Source: Halomicrobium urmianum (lineage in GTDB: Archaea > Halobacteriota > Halobacteria > Halobacteriales > Haloarculaceae). Taken from it: DNA of 64,000 bases. The notes under the pieces were generated by a model, which did not search any database, was not told where the DNA came from, and saw nothing but the letters and a program-made list of their open reading frames with translations. Location of the stretch: contig NZ_CP084093.1 of assembly GCF_020217425.1 (NCBI RefSeq), positions 1 to 64,000 on the forward strand, written 5' to 3'. A program made the position numbers and the translations under genes. Positions 38,237 to 45,916 of this stretch are shown here, in pieces; positions within the stretch are counted from its first letter, which is position 1, and each line of letters begins with the position of its first letter.

Positions 38237-41200
38237 CCCAGAACCCTCCTTCGCTCGAGTCGCCGCCGAAGGTGAACAGGTCCTCGGCGTCGGCGATCGC
38301 CTCGCGCGTCTCCGCGTCGCCGGTCACCTGTGCCTCCGTCGGCAGTTCGCCCGTCAGCCGGAGACCGAGTGGCTGGCCCTCGAGCGTCTCCGGATCGGGG
38401 GCGCGGGCCGCCTCGGGATCTGGGCCGAGTGCCGTCGAGACGACCGTCTCTTGGAACCAGCCCGTTGTGAGCGAGTTGCCCGAACTTCCACCACTGGCAG
38501 ACCACGGATCGTCACCCCGGTCCGGCCCGTCCGCGCCGCTGAATTCGAAATCACGGGGCCTGCGGCGTCGGTTCCGGGAGTTGCTGAACTGGTTCGGATT
38601 CGGGAACTCATCGGGCTGTTGGAACCCTTGGCCTGTCTCAGGAGGAGACTCGAACGGATTACTGAGTTGCTGTGCCAGAGCAGGCTGTGCAACCGCAGCC
38701 GTATCGAGAGCTTCTAAACCGCGGGTCCGGGCATCTTCTCTGAACAGCGGCAGCGATCCGACGCCGGGTCGCGACAGAGGATCTGCTCTACCCGTCGATC
38801 CCTCTCCAACGCCGGTCTCTGGTCCGACACCGATTCCTTGGCCGATATCGGGCTGCTGAGCCGCTAACTCATCTGCCTCTTGGACTTGTCGTTCGCTCGC
38901 TTCATCTGACCTCTGCTGTGCTTCTTGCGACGACTGCTCAGCTGCGCTCTCTCCCGGGACCACGAGCGACGGGAGGTTTCGTTCTTGGAAGCTTGGTTCA
39001 TCTTGCTCAGTCACTTCGCGCTGCTGTCCTTGCCTGTAGAGGTCCGAGATTCCGGAACCGCGCTCTTGATTGATCCGCTGCCCGGGGGCACGATTTCCAG
39101 GCTGCTCCGAGATGCGATCGTCGACGAGGTCCTCTTCCGTGATCTCGACGACATCGTCTCCAGTCTGTTCACCGACTTCGCCGATGACGATCTGTTCTGT
39201 CTGGATCGTCTGCGGATCAGTTTGGTCCTGCTGATCGGGAATCCCAATCTCAGAGGTGACCGTCGGATCTCGGATCGGGAGTTCCTGCTCAGTTGACTGC
39301 TGGTTCTCGGGCACCTGAAGTTCGCCAGTCTGCTCCTGCTGGTCGGGCACCTGGACCTCGGTCCGGTCTTCGACGGCGTCCCCCGGCTGAAGCTCTCCGT
39401 CGTCGGAGAACTCTCCGTAGGCGGCGAGTGCCGGGATGGCGACGGCACCAGCCGCCGCGCCGCCCAGACCGACGCTGGTCCCGCCAGCACCGCCGACACC
39501 AGTGCCGAGGCCTGTCCCAGTCCCGAAGCCCGTTCCGACGCCGGTTCCGGTTCCCACGCCCGTTCCGACGCCAGTCACGCCGACAGCCGCGGATGCACGT
39601 CCGAGATCTCCAGACGGCACGTCTGACGTGATGTCTTCCGCCTGCTGGTCAGCGTTCTCGATGACGGTATCGAACCCGTCAGTCACCCAGTCGACCCCAC
39701 TGCGGACCGTGTTCGCTGCTTCCTGTCGCGTCTCTCGGACGGGCTCGCCGGGGATCCAGAACGCATCCTCGATGGTCTGAGCGATCGACTGCTCTGTCTG
39801 CCCTTCGACGCCGGTCGCCTCTTCGATGACCCCGAAGAACTGGCGCTCGGGACCGGTCTGCTGGGCATCGAGTTGAGCTTCTGGCGTGAGCCGGCCCGTC
39901 ACTTGGCCACCCTCGCGTTCGAACTCCACGTCCTCGCGCGTGACGTCCATCCCAGTCTCGTCTTCCAGCTGCGCGATGATCTGCTGCTCCGGGTCGCGCT
40001 GCTGGCTGCGTTGTGGATTCTGGGGCGTCGGTGACTGCTGATCATTCTCGCCGAACACCCGCTCCTGGCCCGATTCTGTGAGCCCAGCCTGGACGTTCCC
40101 GTCGACGATCTGGACGTCGAAGTCATCAGTCGTCAGGTTCTCGTCGGTCTGGCTCTGGAGCCCCTGAATCGCCGCGATACGCGCCTGATCCCGTTCCTCG
40201 AGGCGCTCTTGCTCTGCGCGGGCCTGCCCGGTTTCGGTGACCTCGACGCTGAGTTGGTCGCCCTCCTGGACTACCCGAACGTCCTCCGGAGACTGGAGCG
40301 TGTCCGACTGCTCGATTGCCTGTTCTTCGTAGTACTGGGGCGTTATGTCGGCCTGAATCCCGGAGTCAGTCTCCTCCAGCACGAAGTCGTCGCCCCGCTC
40401 CAGCCCACGCTCCGACAGCTGGGAAGTAATCGATTCGGCTGCGCGCTGTTCGCGTGCGGCCGCTGCGGCTTGCTCTGCCTCTGGACCGACGTAGGCAGCG
40501 ATATCGCCGGATGGCGTCTCAGCGAGTGCGATGTCGTCGCCCGGATCCGCTTGATCCCGGGCGCGGTTGAAGATGTTTCGGACCTGACTATCTGAGAGGT
40601 CGGTGTCTTCGTACGTGACCGCCGCGTCGGCTTGATAGTCGGTCGGACTCTCGGTTCCGACGTCTGATCGGTCTGGTTCCGACGTTTCCAGCCCCTGATC
40701 ACTGTCCGGGAGTCGATCTTCGGCCTCTCGTGCCCGGTCGATCTCCGGCGCGGATGGCGACGACTGGTCGGCCGTCTGATCCGGAACGCCTCTGGACTCC
40801 GACGGGGACGGCTGTCCGCGAGACACCGGATCGTCCATTTCGGACTCCGTTTCCTGGGTCGACCGGTCGACCGGATCGGACGGCGTCGGTGCTCCGCGAG
40901 ACTGTGAGGGTGATGGTTCCGAGCTGCTACTGCCGCTGGACTCATCACTGTCCTCGTCCCCGTTCCGGTCGTTTCGAGACGAGTCCTGTGTCGACCGGTC
41001 GACTGGATCGGACGGCGTCGGTGCTCCGCGAGACTGTGAGGGTGATGGTTCCGAGCTGCTACCGCCGTTGGATCCCCCGCTATCCTCGTTTCCGACGCTG
41101 TCGTTCCGAGACGAGTCCTGCGTCGATCGGTCGATGGGATCAGTCGGCATTGGTGCTCCACGTGATTGCGAGGGCGACGGAGCCGGGCTGCTATCGGTGG

Positions 41201-41333
41201 TCGACCCATTGCCATCGTCAGGGCCGCTGCTGGTCGAGCCAGATCCGCTCTCAGACGATTCGTCTTCATGACCCGACAAGAATCCGGGATTGTCAACCAT
41301 CCCGTCACCGTCCTCGTCTCCAGCAACCATCAC
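38223..41333 (-). CDS. 1036-aa acidic, Gln/Ser-rich, repeat-containing protein
   Basis: The only complete copy. The N-terminus has a calcium-loop-like DEDGDGMVDNPGF, then a Ser/Asp/Pro-rich region with three 44-residue repeats (SPSQSRGAPTPSDPVDRSTQ plus an acidic tail). The middle (~240-560) alternates short helical/strand units (DDFVLEETDSGIQADITPQ; DDFDVQIVDGNVQAGLTESG) that look like tandem small domains. Then comes a Gly/Thr/Val-rich stretch (GVGTGVGTGTGVGTGFGTG) running into a hydrophobic AAAGAVAIPALAAY, perhaps a membrane-inserting segment, and a long Gln/Glu-rich disordered C-terminus ending GGFWDGRF. No family recognised. Position in the structural operon and size suggest an internal or scaffold-like particle protein. 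Coupled to its upstream neighbour by ATGA. Confidence 0.8.
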   Translation of the reverse strand: MMVAGDEDGDGMVDNPGFLSGHEDESSESGSGSTSSGPDDGNGSTTDSSPAPSPSQSRGAPMPTDPIDRSTQDSSRNDSVGNEDSGGSNGGSSSEPSPSQSRGAPTPSDPVDRSTQDSSRNDRNGDEDSDESSGSSSSEPSPSQSRGAPTPSDPVDRSTQETESEMDDPVSRGQPSPSESRGVPDQTADQSSPSAPEIDRAREAEDRLPDSDQGLETSEPDRSDVGTESPTDYQADAAVTYEDTDLSDSQVRNIFNRARDQADPGDDIALAETPSGDIAAYVGPEAEQAAAAAREQRAAESITSQLSERGLERGDDFVLEETDSGIQADITPQYYEEQAIEQSDTLQSPEDVRVVQEGDQLSVEVTETGQARAEQERLEERDQARIAAIQGLQSQTDENLTTDDFDVQIVDGNVQAGLTESGQERVFGENDQQSPTPQNPQRSQQRDPEQQIIAQLEDETGMDVTREDVEFEREGGQVTGRLTPEAQLDAQQTGPERQFFGVIEEATGVEGQTEQSIAQTIEDAFWIPGEPVRETRQEAANTVRSGVDWVTDGFDTVIENADQQAEDITSDVPSGDLGRASAAVGVTGVGTGVGTGTGVGTGFGTGTGLGTGVGGAGGTSVGLGGAAAGAVAIPALAAYGEFSDDGELQPGDAVEDRTEVQVPDQQEQTGELQVPENQQSTEQELPIRDPTVTSEIGIPDQQDQTDPQTIQTEQIVIGEVGEQTGDDVVEITEEDLVDDRISEQPGNRAPGQRINQERGSGISDLYRQGQQREVTEQDEPSFQERNLPSLVVPGESAAEQSSQEAQQRSDEASERQVQEADELAAQQPDIGQGIGVGPETGVGEGSTGRADPLSRPGVGSLPLFREDARTRGLEALDTAAVAQPALAQQLSNPFESPPETGQGFQQPDEFPNPNQFSNSRNRRRRPRDFEFSGADGPDRGDDPWSASGGSSGNSLTTGWFQETVVSTALGPDPEAARAPDPETLEGQPLGLRLTGELPTEAQVTGDAETREAIADAEDLFTFGGDSSEGGFWDGRF
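40853..41248. repeat. 132-bp in-frame tandem repeat, three copies
   Basis: The segment beginning CCTGGGTCGACCGG at 40853 recurs at 40985 and 41117, a period of exactly 132 bp (44 codons). The first two copies are nearly identical over ~75 bp; the third has diverged more. It encodes the Ser/Pro/Asp-rich repeats of the 1036-aa protein. Confidence 0.85.
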
Positions 41334-41782
41334 TCGTCACCTCCCCAGAACGGTGAGTCGAACGTCATCGGGTCGTCGCTGTCCTCGCGATCGTCGTCGC
41401 CCCCGCTGACGACGAACGATTCCATGTCCAGGTCGTTGTCATCGCTGGTCGCTTCGAATCCCGGCCCGTCGCTGTGAACGAACGACTCCATTTCACCGTC
41501 ACCGCCGTTCCCGGCGGCCAGGTGCTCGACCTGTTCGGGTCGTCCAGGGACCAGTGTCGCGTCGACCGGTGCGGCCGTTGAGGCGTTCTCTTCCGCACGG
41601 GCGAACATCCGCTCGGCCTCGTCCTCGGGAGGATCAGACCGACCTCCCGAGCCACTGTCTAGCTCCGCGGCCATCTGCCTGAGTTCGAGATCGGACAGCT
41701 GCCGTCGTGCCTGGTTGCCGGCACGACTCGCGGCGTCGCGCCCGTGACCGGCAGCGTTACGGAGCTTCTCTCTCAGTCCCAT
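41330..41782 (-). CDS. 150-aa acidic protein with duplicated MESFV motif
   Basis: The basic N-terminus (MGLREKLRNAAGHGRDAASR) is followed by a helical region (LSDLELRQMAAELDSG) and a very acidic C-terminus. MESFVHSDG and MESFVVSGG are repeated about 30 residues apart, and the end PFWGGDE echoes the GGFWDGRF end of the next gene's product. Such short repeated motifs often bind a partner. No family recognised. The start overlaps the stop of the 44-aa gene. Confidence 0.75.
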   Translation of the reverse strand: MGLREKLRNAAGHGRDAASRAGNQARRQLSDLELRQMAAELDSGSGGRSDPPEDEAERMFARAEENASTAAPVDATLVPGRPEQVEHLAAGNGGDGEMESFVHSDGPGFEATSDDNDLDMESFVVSGGDDDREDSDDPMTFDSPFWGGDE

Positions 41783-41907
41783 GATTCACCTCCCATGGCC
41801 TCGATCTTCTCGCGGAGTTCCTCGAGGCTGTCCGCCGAGACGATCTCCTCCTTGCCGTACTGCCCACGCTTCTGGATTACGGAGTACTCGGAACGTCTGG
41901 TGCTCAT
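41773..41907 (-). CDS. 44-aa small soluble protein
   Basis: Reads MSTRRSEYSVIQKRGQYGKE followed by EIVSADSLEELREKIEAMGG: a strand-strand-helix miniprotein. Overlaps both neighbours (ATGA with the 197-aa gene at 41904-41907; 10 bp with the 150-aa gene). Coding is supported by this exact fit and by amino-acid composition. Role unknown. Confidence 0.65.
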   Translation of the reverse strand: MSTRRSEYSVIQKRGQYGKEEIVSADSLEELREKIEAMGGESWD

Positions 41908-42497
41908 GGCAGACCACCGCCGAACATCCCCTGGAGGACTGCCAGCGCGATGATCCCGGCGATGAGGTAGGTCATCACGTCGGACTTGTCCATGTCGATC
42001 CGGTCGAACAGGGACGGAGCCTTGCTCGTGACGCGCATGTTGAGCCACTCTTCGGCCTGGTCTGCGGAGAGGGCGTACTCGGTCGGGTCGTGGAGTGGGA
42101 TCGGATCCAGCTCCCCGGACTTGTGGACGACGGTCCACATCCCGGTCGATCGATCTGGCAGGAACGCCTCCCTGGGGAACAGGTAGCGCTGGCCGTTGTG
42201 CTCGAGTTCCCTGACGCCGCCGCCCTTCTTCTCGGGCTTGACGAACTTCGGCGACGGGAACGAGTCCTCGACGAGATACCAGCGTACGTAGCCCTTCCCA
42301 GCCAGTTTCTGGAGCTTCCTCTGATGCTTGTACTGTTTCCAGACCTTTCCGAACGTCCCCAGCCGAGACTTGAGTCGCGGCGGGTCGAGTGTAACAACGT
42401 CAGGATCCTCGTCTGGATCCTCGTCGACGGCTGGCGTCACGTCTTCGGGGAGATCAGGACCGACGTCAGAGCCGTCTGTTGCTTCGGTCGCCATCAC
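41904..42497 (-). CDS. 197-aa tail-anchored protein
   Basis: The acidic disordered N-terminus (~1-40) is followed by a basic helical region (FGKVWKQYKHQRKLQKLAGK), a compact alpha/beta middle, and one C-terminal membrane helix (VMTYLIAGIIALAVLQGMF, ~172-190). The layout fits a protein anchored to the inner face of the particle or cell membrane whose basic part may meet nucleic acid. No family recognised. Confidence 0.75.
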   Translation of the reverse strand: MMATEATDGSDVGPDLPEDVTPAVDEDPDEDPDVVTLDPPRLKSRLGTFGKVWKQYKHQRKLQKLAGKGYVRWYLVEDSFPSPKFVKPEKKGGGVRELEHNGQRYLFPREAFLPDRSTGMWTVVHKSGELDPIPLHDPTEYALSADQAEEWLNMRVTSKAPSLFDRIDMDKSDVMTYLIAGIIALAVLQGMFGGGLP

Positions 42498-43108
42498 TTA
42501 TCCCTCCGGAGGAGCGAGCGGCCCTTGTCCTCCGTTTCGTCCATGATCCGCTTTACCGACTCGCGCCCGAACAGGTTGTCCAGCAGGCGAGCGCCGCGCG
42601 ATCGCGACGTCTCGTGCCGCACCGCGACCATTCGCCAGTGGGGAGGCGTCCAGCGCTGATCGACGCCCGTCGCCGTCTCCAGCGCCTCTCGGCGCTGTTC
42701 GTCGGATAGGGCCTTCCAGATCTCCTCGCCCTTGCGCTCGATGAACCGGCGTCGATCCTTCTCCTCGCGGTCGTCTTCGTCGAGATCTTCCCAGCCCTCG
42801 ATCGCACGCGGCGTCTCTGCTCGCTCGTCGTAGAACGCCTCGCCTTCCAGGGCGAGCTTGCGCTTGGTTTCCTCCACCGCACGGTCGATGATGCGGTCGC
42901 CGAACGCCGACGCTCCGAACATTCCGTAGCGGTAGGACTCGACCTGCTGCCAGCGCTCGCCGTCCTCGTAGTAGCCCAGGCCGAGGTTGTTATCGTCGAG
43001 GAACTCGTCGACCTCCGACGAGTCGATTGCTTTGCCGTACACGTCCAGACCGTCGCGCGGGCGACCGTCGTCTGCCGTCTCGTTGAGGTTTGGCTGTCTG
43101 TTAGGCAT
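42494..43108 (-). CDS. 204-aa soluble charged protein
   Basis: ATG 43108 (MPNRQPNLNE) is preferred; an ATG four codons upstream is also possible. Highly charged and helical (EETKRKLALEGEAFYDERAE; DREEKDRRRFIERKGEEIWK), no membrane segment, C-terminal basic end SLLRRDK. It lies between membrane genes in the structural operon. Role unknown; a matrix-like or assembly protein is possible. Confidence 0.75.
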   Translation of the reverse strand: MPNRQPNLNETADDGRPRDGLDVYGKAIDSSEVDEFLDDNNLGLGYYEDGERWQQVESYRYGMFGASAFGDRIIDRAVEETKRKLALEGEAFYDERAETPRAIEGWEDLDEDDREEKDRRRFIERKGEEIWKALSDEQRREALETATGVDQRWTPPHWRMVAVRHETSRSRGARLLDNLFGRESVKRIMDETEDKGRSLLRRDK

Positions 43109-43406
43109 CTGGATCGACACCTCGCATAACTAAAACGCCACCGAGCAGCATCCAGACGAATCCGAGGCTGAAGCTGCCGATGAAGTCGATCTCGGACGTC
43201 TGGTACGAGATCTCCGTCGTGTTCGAGTCGACTTGCTCCTCGACCTTGCCGTCGCGCTGCTCGAGGCCTTCAGTCATCACCATCGCGCCGACTGCCACGA
43301 CCAGCACGGCACCGATCGACGCGAGACCATTCAGGTTGAAGATATAGCCGGCTCCCCAGACGACGAAGCCGACCAGCGTTATCGTAACTGCGGGTACTAA
43401 AAGCAT
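43101..43406 (-). CDS. 101-aa three-helix membrane protein
   Basis: Helices at ~2-22 (LLVPAVTITLVGFVVWGAGY), ~28-46 and ~79-95, with a polar loop (EQRDGKVEEQVDSNTTEIS) between the second and third. It lies between the two coat-like genes and the charged 204-aa gene. Probably a minor membrane component of the particle. Confidence 0.75.
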   Translation of the reverse strand: MLLVPAVTITLVGFVVWGAGYIFNLNGLASIGAVLVVAVGAMVMTEGLEQRDGKVEEQVDSNTTEISYQTSEIDFIGSFSLGFVWMLLGGVLVMRGVDPDA

Positions 43407-43426
43407 GGAATTCTGGGGATGGGGGA

Positions 43427-43846
43427 CTACATCCGGTCCATCACGGCTCTCGCCAGCACGACCAGGATGAGCAGTGCGAGGAACAGCGGGAGCAGTCCCG
43501 CGATCGTCGTCGTCGTTCCGCTGGTGCTCTCGTAGTCGTAACTGGTGTAGACCGTCTCTCCGTCGGAGATGTTACCGCCGCTGAGGGCCTGCAACTCGCC
43601 CGATTCGTAGTCCACTTCGTAGTCCGATCCCTCGGAGTACGAGGTCCCATCTTCTGCTTCGACGGTTACCGAGCCGTCGACCAGCTGGTAGCCGTCGAGT
43701 TCGACGTAGTTGCCGACGTCAGCCGTCACTGACTCGTTGGCGACACTCTGCTCGCCAACGTTCGAGTCGACGACGCTGATGAATGGACTCACTAAAACGA
43801 CGGCTATCACCGCAACGATCGCGACACGAGCTACATTCGTTGCCAT
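43427..43846 (-). CDS. Coat-like protein 2: two membrane helices with beta insert (139 aa)
   Basis: Helix ~7-26 (RVAIVAVIAVVLVSPFISVV), an acidic Ser/Thr/Tyr-rich ectodomain with paired strands (DYEVDYESGELQALSGGNIS, then DGETVYTSYDY), and helix ~113-135 containing TIAGLLPLFLALLILV. The same T-x-LLPLF-x-ALL signature is in the adjacent 81-aa protein, so the two look like paralogues, one with a domain inserted between the helices. Two-helix coat proteins of spindle-shaped archaeal viruses have this plan. The assignment comes from pattern and memory, not from a search. Confidence 0.6.
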   Translation of the reverse strand: MATNVARVAIVAVIAVVLVSPFISVVDSNVGEQSVANESVTADVGNYVELDGYQLVDGSVTVEAEDGTSYSEGSDYEVDYESGELQALSGGNISDGETVYTSYDYESTSGTTTTIAGLLPLFLALLILVVLARAVMDRM

Positions 43847-43861
43847 GATGATGTGACCCCG

Positions 43862-44107
43862 TTAGATGCGGCGCATGAGCGGTGCGGCCAGCGCGATCAT
43901 CACGAGCAGCGCGCCGAAGAGCGGCAGCAGCTCGAGGATCGTCTGCGTCGTCCCGCTTGCGTTCGAGGACGCAACCGCATCGTTGACGGTCGGGATGAAC
44001 ACCTGAATGACGACGATTGCGCTGATCAGAACACCGATGATGAGGCTTGTGAGGTTACCCTGTGCGCGGTCGTCGTCCGGGGTCAGCTTGCTTAGTTTGT
44101 TAAACAT
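43862..44107 (-). CDS. Coat-like protein 1: 81-aa two-helix hydrophobic protein (candidate major capsid)
   Basis: Short charged head (MFNKLSKLTPDDDRAQGN), helix 1 at ~20-39 (TSLIIGVLISAIVVIQVFIP), a small Ser/Asn/Thr loop (NDAVASSNASGTTQ), helix 2 at ~57-77 (TILELLPLFGALLVMI), and a basic end RRI. Length, the small-residue loop and the LxxLLPLF helix resemble VP1/VP3 coat proteins of fuselloviruses and the related His1-type coat, as I recall them. It is the first gene of the structural operon, where a highly expressed coat gene would be expected. The alternative is a pilin-like or vesicle membrane protein. Confidence 0.6.
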   Translation of the reverse strand: MFNKLSKLTPDDDRAQGNLTSLIIGVLISAIVVIQVFIPTVNDAVASSNASGTTQTILELLPLFGALLVMIALAAPLMRRI

Positions 44108-44255
44108 GTGGGGTATTTTTCGTCACCACCTACTCACCACAGCGAGGTCTTAACATATAATTAGTTCGGGGAATTGATAGGTGTTCTATTGCCGATTAAC
44201 CGATTAGCTATGCTTTGCTGGTGGTTTTTTAATCGCTTCCTAGACGATTAGACAT
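44108..44255. promoter_or_regulatory. Divergent promoter between structural and ATPase operons
   Basis: Minus strand: an AT-rich TATA region at 44151-44164. Plus strand: TTTTTTAA at 44226-44233, 22 bp before ATG 44256 (leaderless). CGATTA occurs three times (44194, 44202, 44246), the first two 8 bp apart; a possible operator for co-regulating late genes. Absent from the short units. Confidence 0.55.
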
Positions 44256-44468
44256 ATGGCGACATCACACCGCCGCCAGCAAACTGGACCAGAGCGGAAG
44301 ATTGTTGGATCGTTCAAACTTACCGGCGACGAGGACAACACGCGGTTGACGATATCCTCAAATCTTGACCCCGAACCGTTTCCCAACGAGAAGGGAACGA
44401 AGGTCTCCGTCGAGTTCGTGAACCCTGACGACGGCCCGGCCTTCCTCGAAGTCCATCCTCATGAGTAG
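44256..44468 (+). CDS. 70-aa small acidic beta protein
   Basis: A basic, His/Arg/Gln-rich start (MATSHRRQQTGPERK) is followed by two or three predicted strands (KIVGSFKLTG, TRLTISSNL, KVSVEFVN). Probably a leaderless transcript. Stop overlaps the next ATG (44461-44468). Function unknown; it heads the operon ending in the ATPase. Confidence 0.65.
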   Translation: MATSHRRQQTGPERKIVGSFKLTGDEDNTRLTISSNLDPEPFPNEKGTKVSVEFVNPDDGPAFLEVHPHE

Positions 44469-44949
44469 CATGAGCGACGATCAGGAACGCGGAGTGAGCA
44501 CGCGCTGGCAGGGATATAGTGACTACCAATCCGTCAGTCGGCGGATTGCTGAGTCGATACAAGACGCGACCGACGCCTGGGCCACACTTCAGCGAGCGCA
44601 CGTTGAGGACGCCCGTGTCAGTGCCGAACTCGCATCACGGGCCGGATCCCAGATGCTTGCCCCGGCAATACTGCTCAAGCAGCATATGGAACGCGATCGC
44701 GAGTCGGTCAAGGAGTACGACGAGATTCTCAGTCGATGGGAGGGTAGTGCCGACGACGTCGAGCGGGGTTATCTTGAGGAGCTTCGGCGCGTCCAGCTCC
44801 ATCGCAAGTGTCCCGACTGGCTCGAGCAGTTCGTCCAGGACCTCAACACGGCTGGGCTCGAGCTTGGCTACCTCGCTGCCGGCCGGAGCGAGAAGCAGGA
44901 AGAAGCGCTCGATCCCATCGACGAATCAGTCAAGGACATGTTCGAATGA
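44461..44949 (+). CDS. 162-aa all-helical protein
   Basis: Almost entirely helical and charged (YQSVSRRIAESIQDATDAWA; MERDRESVKEYDEILSRWEG; DVERGYLEELRRVQLHRKCP). No membrane segment. A start at the fourth codon (MSDDQERG) is also possible. Coupled by ATGA to the 37-aa membrane gene. No family recognised; possibly an adaptor for the ATPase. Confidence 0.7.
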   Translation: MSSMSDDQERGVSTRWQGYSDYQSVSRRIAESIQDATDAWATLQRAHVEDARVSAELASRAGSQMLAPAILLKQHMERDRESVKEYDEILSRWEGSADDVERGYLEELRRVQLHRKCPDWLEQFVQDLNTAGLELGYLAAGRSEKQEEALDPIDESVKDMFE

Positions 44950-45059
44950 CGTGGTTCCTGTTGACCATCGCTGTTGGATACGTCGCCGTCGGCCACGTCC
45001 TGCTCCTCGCTATCCTGTTCCAGCATAGTCGCGTCAGTAACTCCGGCATAAGGATGTAA
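44946..45059 (+). CDS. 37-aa single-helix membrane microprotein
   Basis: Starts MTWFLLTIAVGYVAVGHVLL and ends SRVSNSGIRM: one membrane helix and a short polar tail. It begins inside the previous stop (ATGA, 44946-44949) and ends 2 bp before the ATPase start. It could tether the ATPase complex to the membrane; this rests on position only. Confidence 0.65.
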   Translation: MTWFLLTIAVGYVAVGHVLLLAILFQHSRVSNSGIRM

Positions 45060-45061
45060 CC

Positions 45062-45916
45062 ATGAAGCCCTTAGAACCTACTCGACGGTACTACGAACGG
45101 TTGTATCGAGACAAAATCACGGAAGACTTCGATGCAGTCATTCCGATTATCGGTGACGAGGGGATGGGTAAGTCGACATTTATCCTCCAATCAATCTGGA
45201 TATATCAGCAGGTACGTGGTGTCGAGCCTACGCCAGAATCCGTACTCGACACGATCGTCTGGGGTGGCCGGGACGAATTCAAGCAGGCGCTGTCAAACCG
45301 CCCTGAAGAATCGGCGATTTGCAGTATGGACGCTGCTCGGGTGATGTATAAGAAGGATGCAATGGACCCAGATCAGAAGAATCTGGAAAAGGACCTGTTG
45401 GACGTCAGGATGAAGAATAACGTCTATTTTCTCGGTTTTCAAGACTGGGAAATTGTTCCTACGATGCTTCAAGAGCGGAGGGCGAAGTACGCGTTCTATA
45501 TCCCATCACGAGGTGCTGTTCGCGGATATAGTCGAGAGTCGATTGACAAGCGGAACGAAACGGGCTCCTGGCCCGCTGCCGACATGAAGGACAAGTTCCC
45601 AGATCTGGAAGGAACAGACCTCTGGAAGTCGTTTAGGGAACTCGACAAGCAGCATAAGATCGACCGGATCGACAGCAGCGATGACGACGGGGATGTCGAA
45701 GACTCATCGCACAGTCTGAAAGACGTCGTCTCGGACATCAAGGACACTGGAATACAGGACTTCATCTCAATCAACCCAGGAAACAAGCAGCCCTACATCG
45801 ACCCGGATCTCATCGAATTCGAATACGAGTTGAGCGCCAGAAAGGCGAAGAAGGTCAAGAAGGTCCTGGCGAAGGATCCCGATGTCGAGATTCCAGACGA
45901 AGTGGCGAGCGCATAG
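45062..45916 (+). CDS. P-loop ATPase, HerA/FtsK- or Zot-like (284 aa); candidate packaging/assembly motor
   Basis: Walker A is GDEGMGKST at residues 31-39, after strand AVIPII. Strand SAICSMDAARVM (D90) sits where Walker B belongs but lacks the usual following Glu (D-A-A-R rather than D-E-A). A third strand ends in the polar Q127 (VYFLGFQDW), as in HerA/FtsK and Zot-type proteins, followed by R139/R140 as possible arginine fingers. The C-terminal ~100 residues are acidic then basic (ELSARKAKKVKKVLAKD). Motors of this class package DNA or extrude particles. Last gene of its operon. Absent from the short units. Confidence 0.75.
   Translation: MKPLEPTRRYYERLYRDKITEDFDAVIPIIGDEGMGKSTFILQSIWIYQQVRGVEPTPESVLDTIVWGGRDEFKQALSNRPEESAICSMDAARVMYKKDAMDPDQKNLEKDLLDVRMKNNVYFLGFQDWEIVPTMLQERRAKYAFYIPSRGAVRGYSRESIDKRNETGSWPAADMKDKFPDLEGTDLWKSFRELDKQHKIDRIDSSDDDGDVEDSSHSLKDVVSDIKDTGIQDFISINPGNKQPYIDPDLIEFEYELSARKAKKVKKVLAKDPDVEIPDEVASA

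Noticed and set aside
40853-41248. Regular 132-bp repeats as a possible CRISPR array
   Set aside because: The repeats are in frame in a long gene, too long, and have no spacer pattern.
40343-41326. 327-aa arginine-rich frame overlapping the 1036-aa gene
   Set aside because: It is a frame shadow in GC-rich repeat DNA, with no promoter, ribosome site or recognisable domain.
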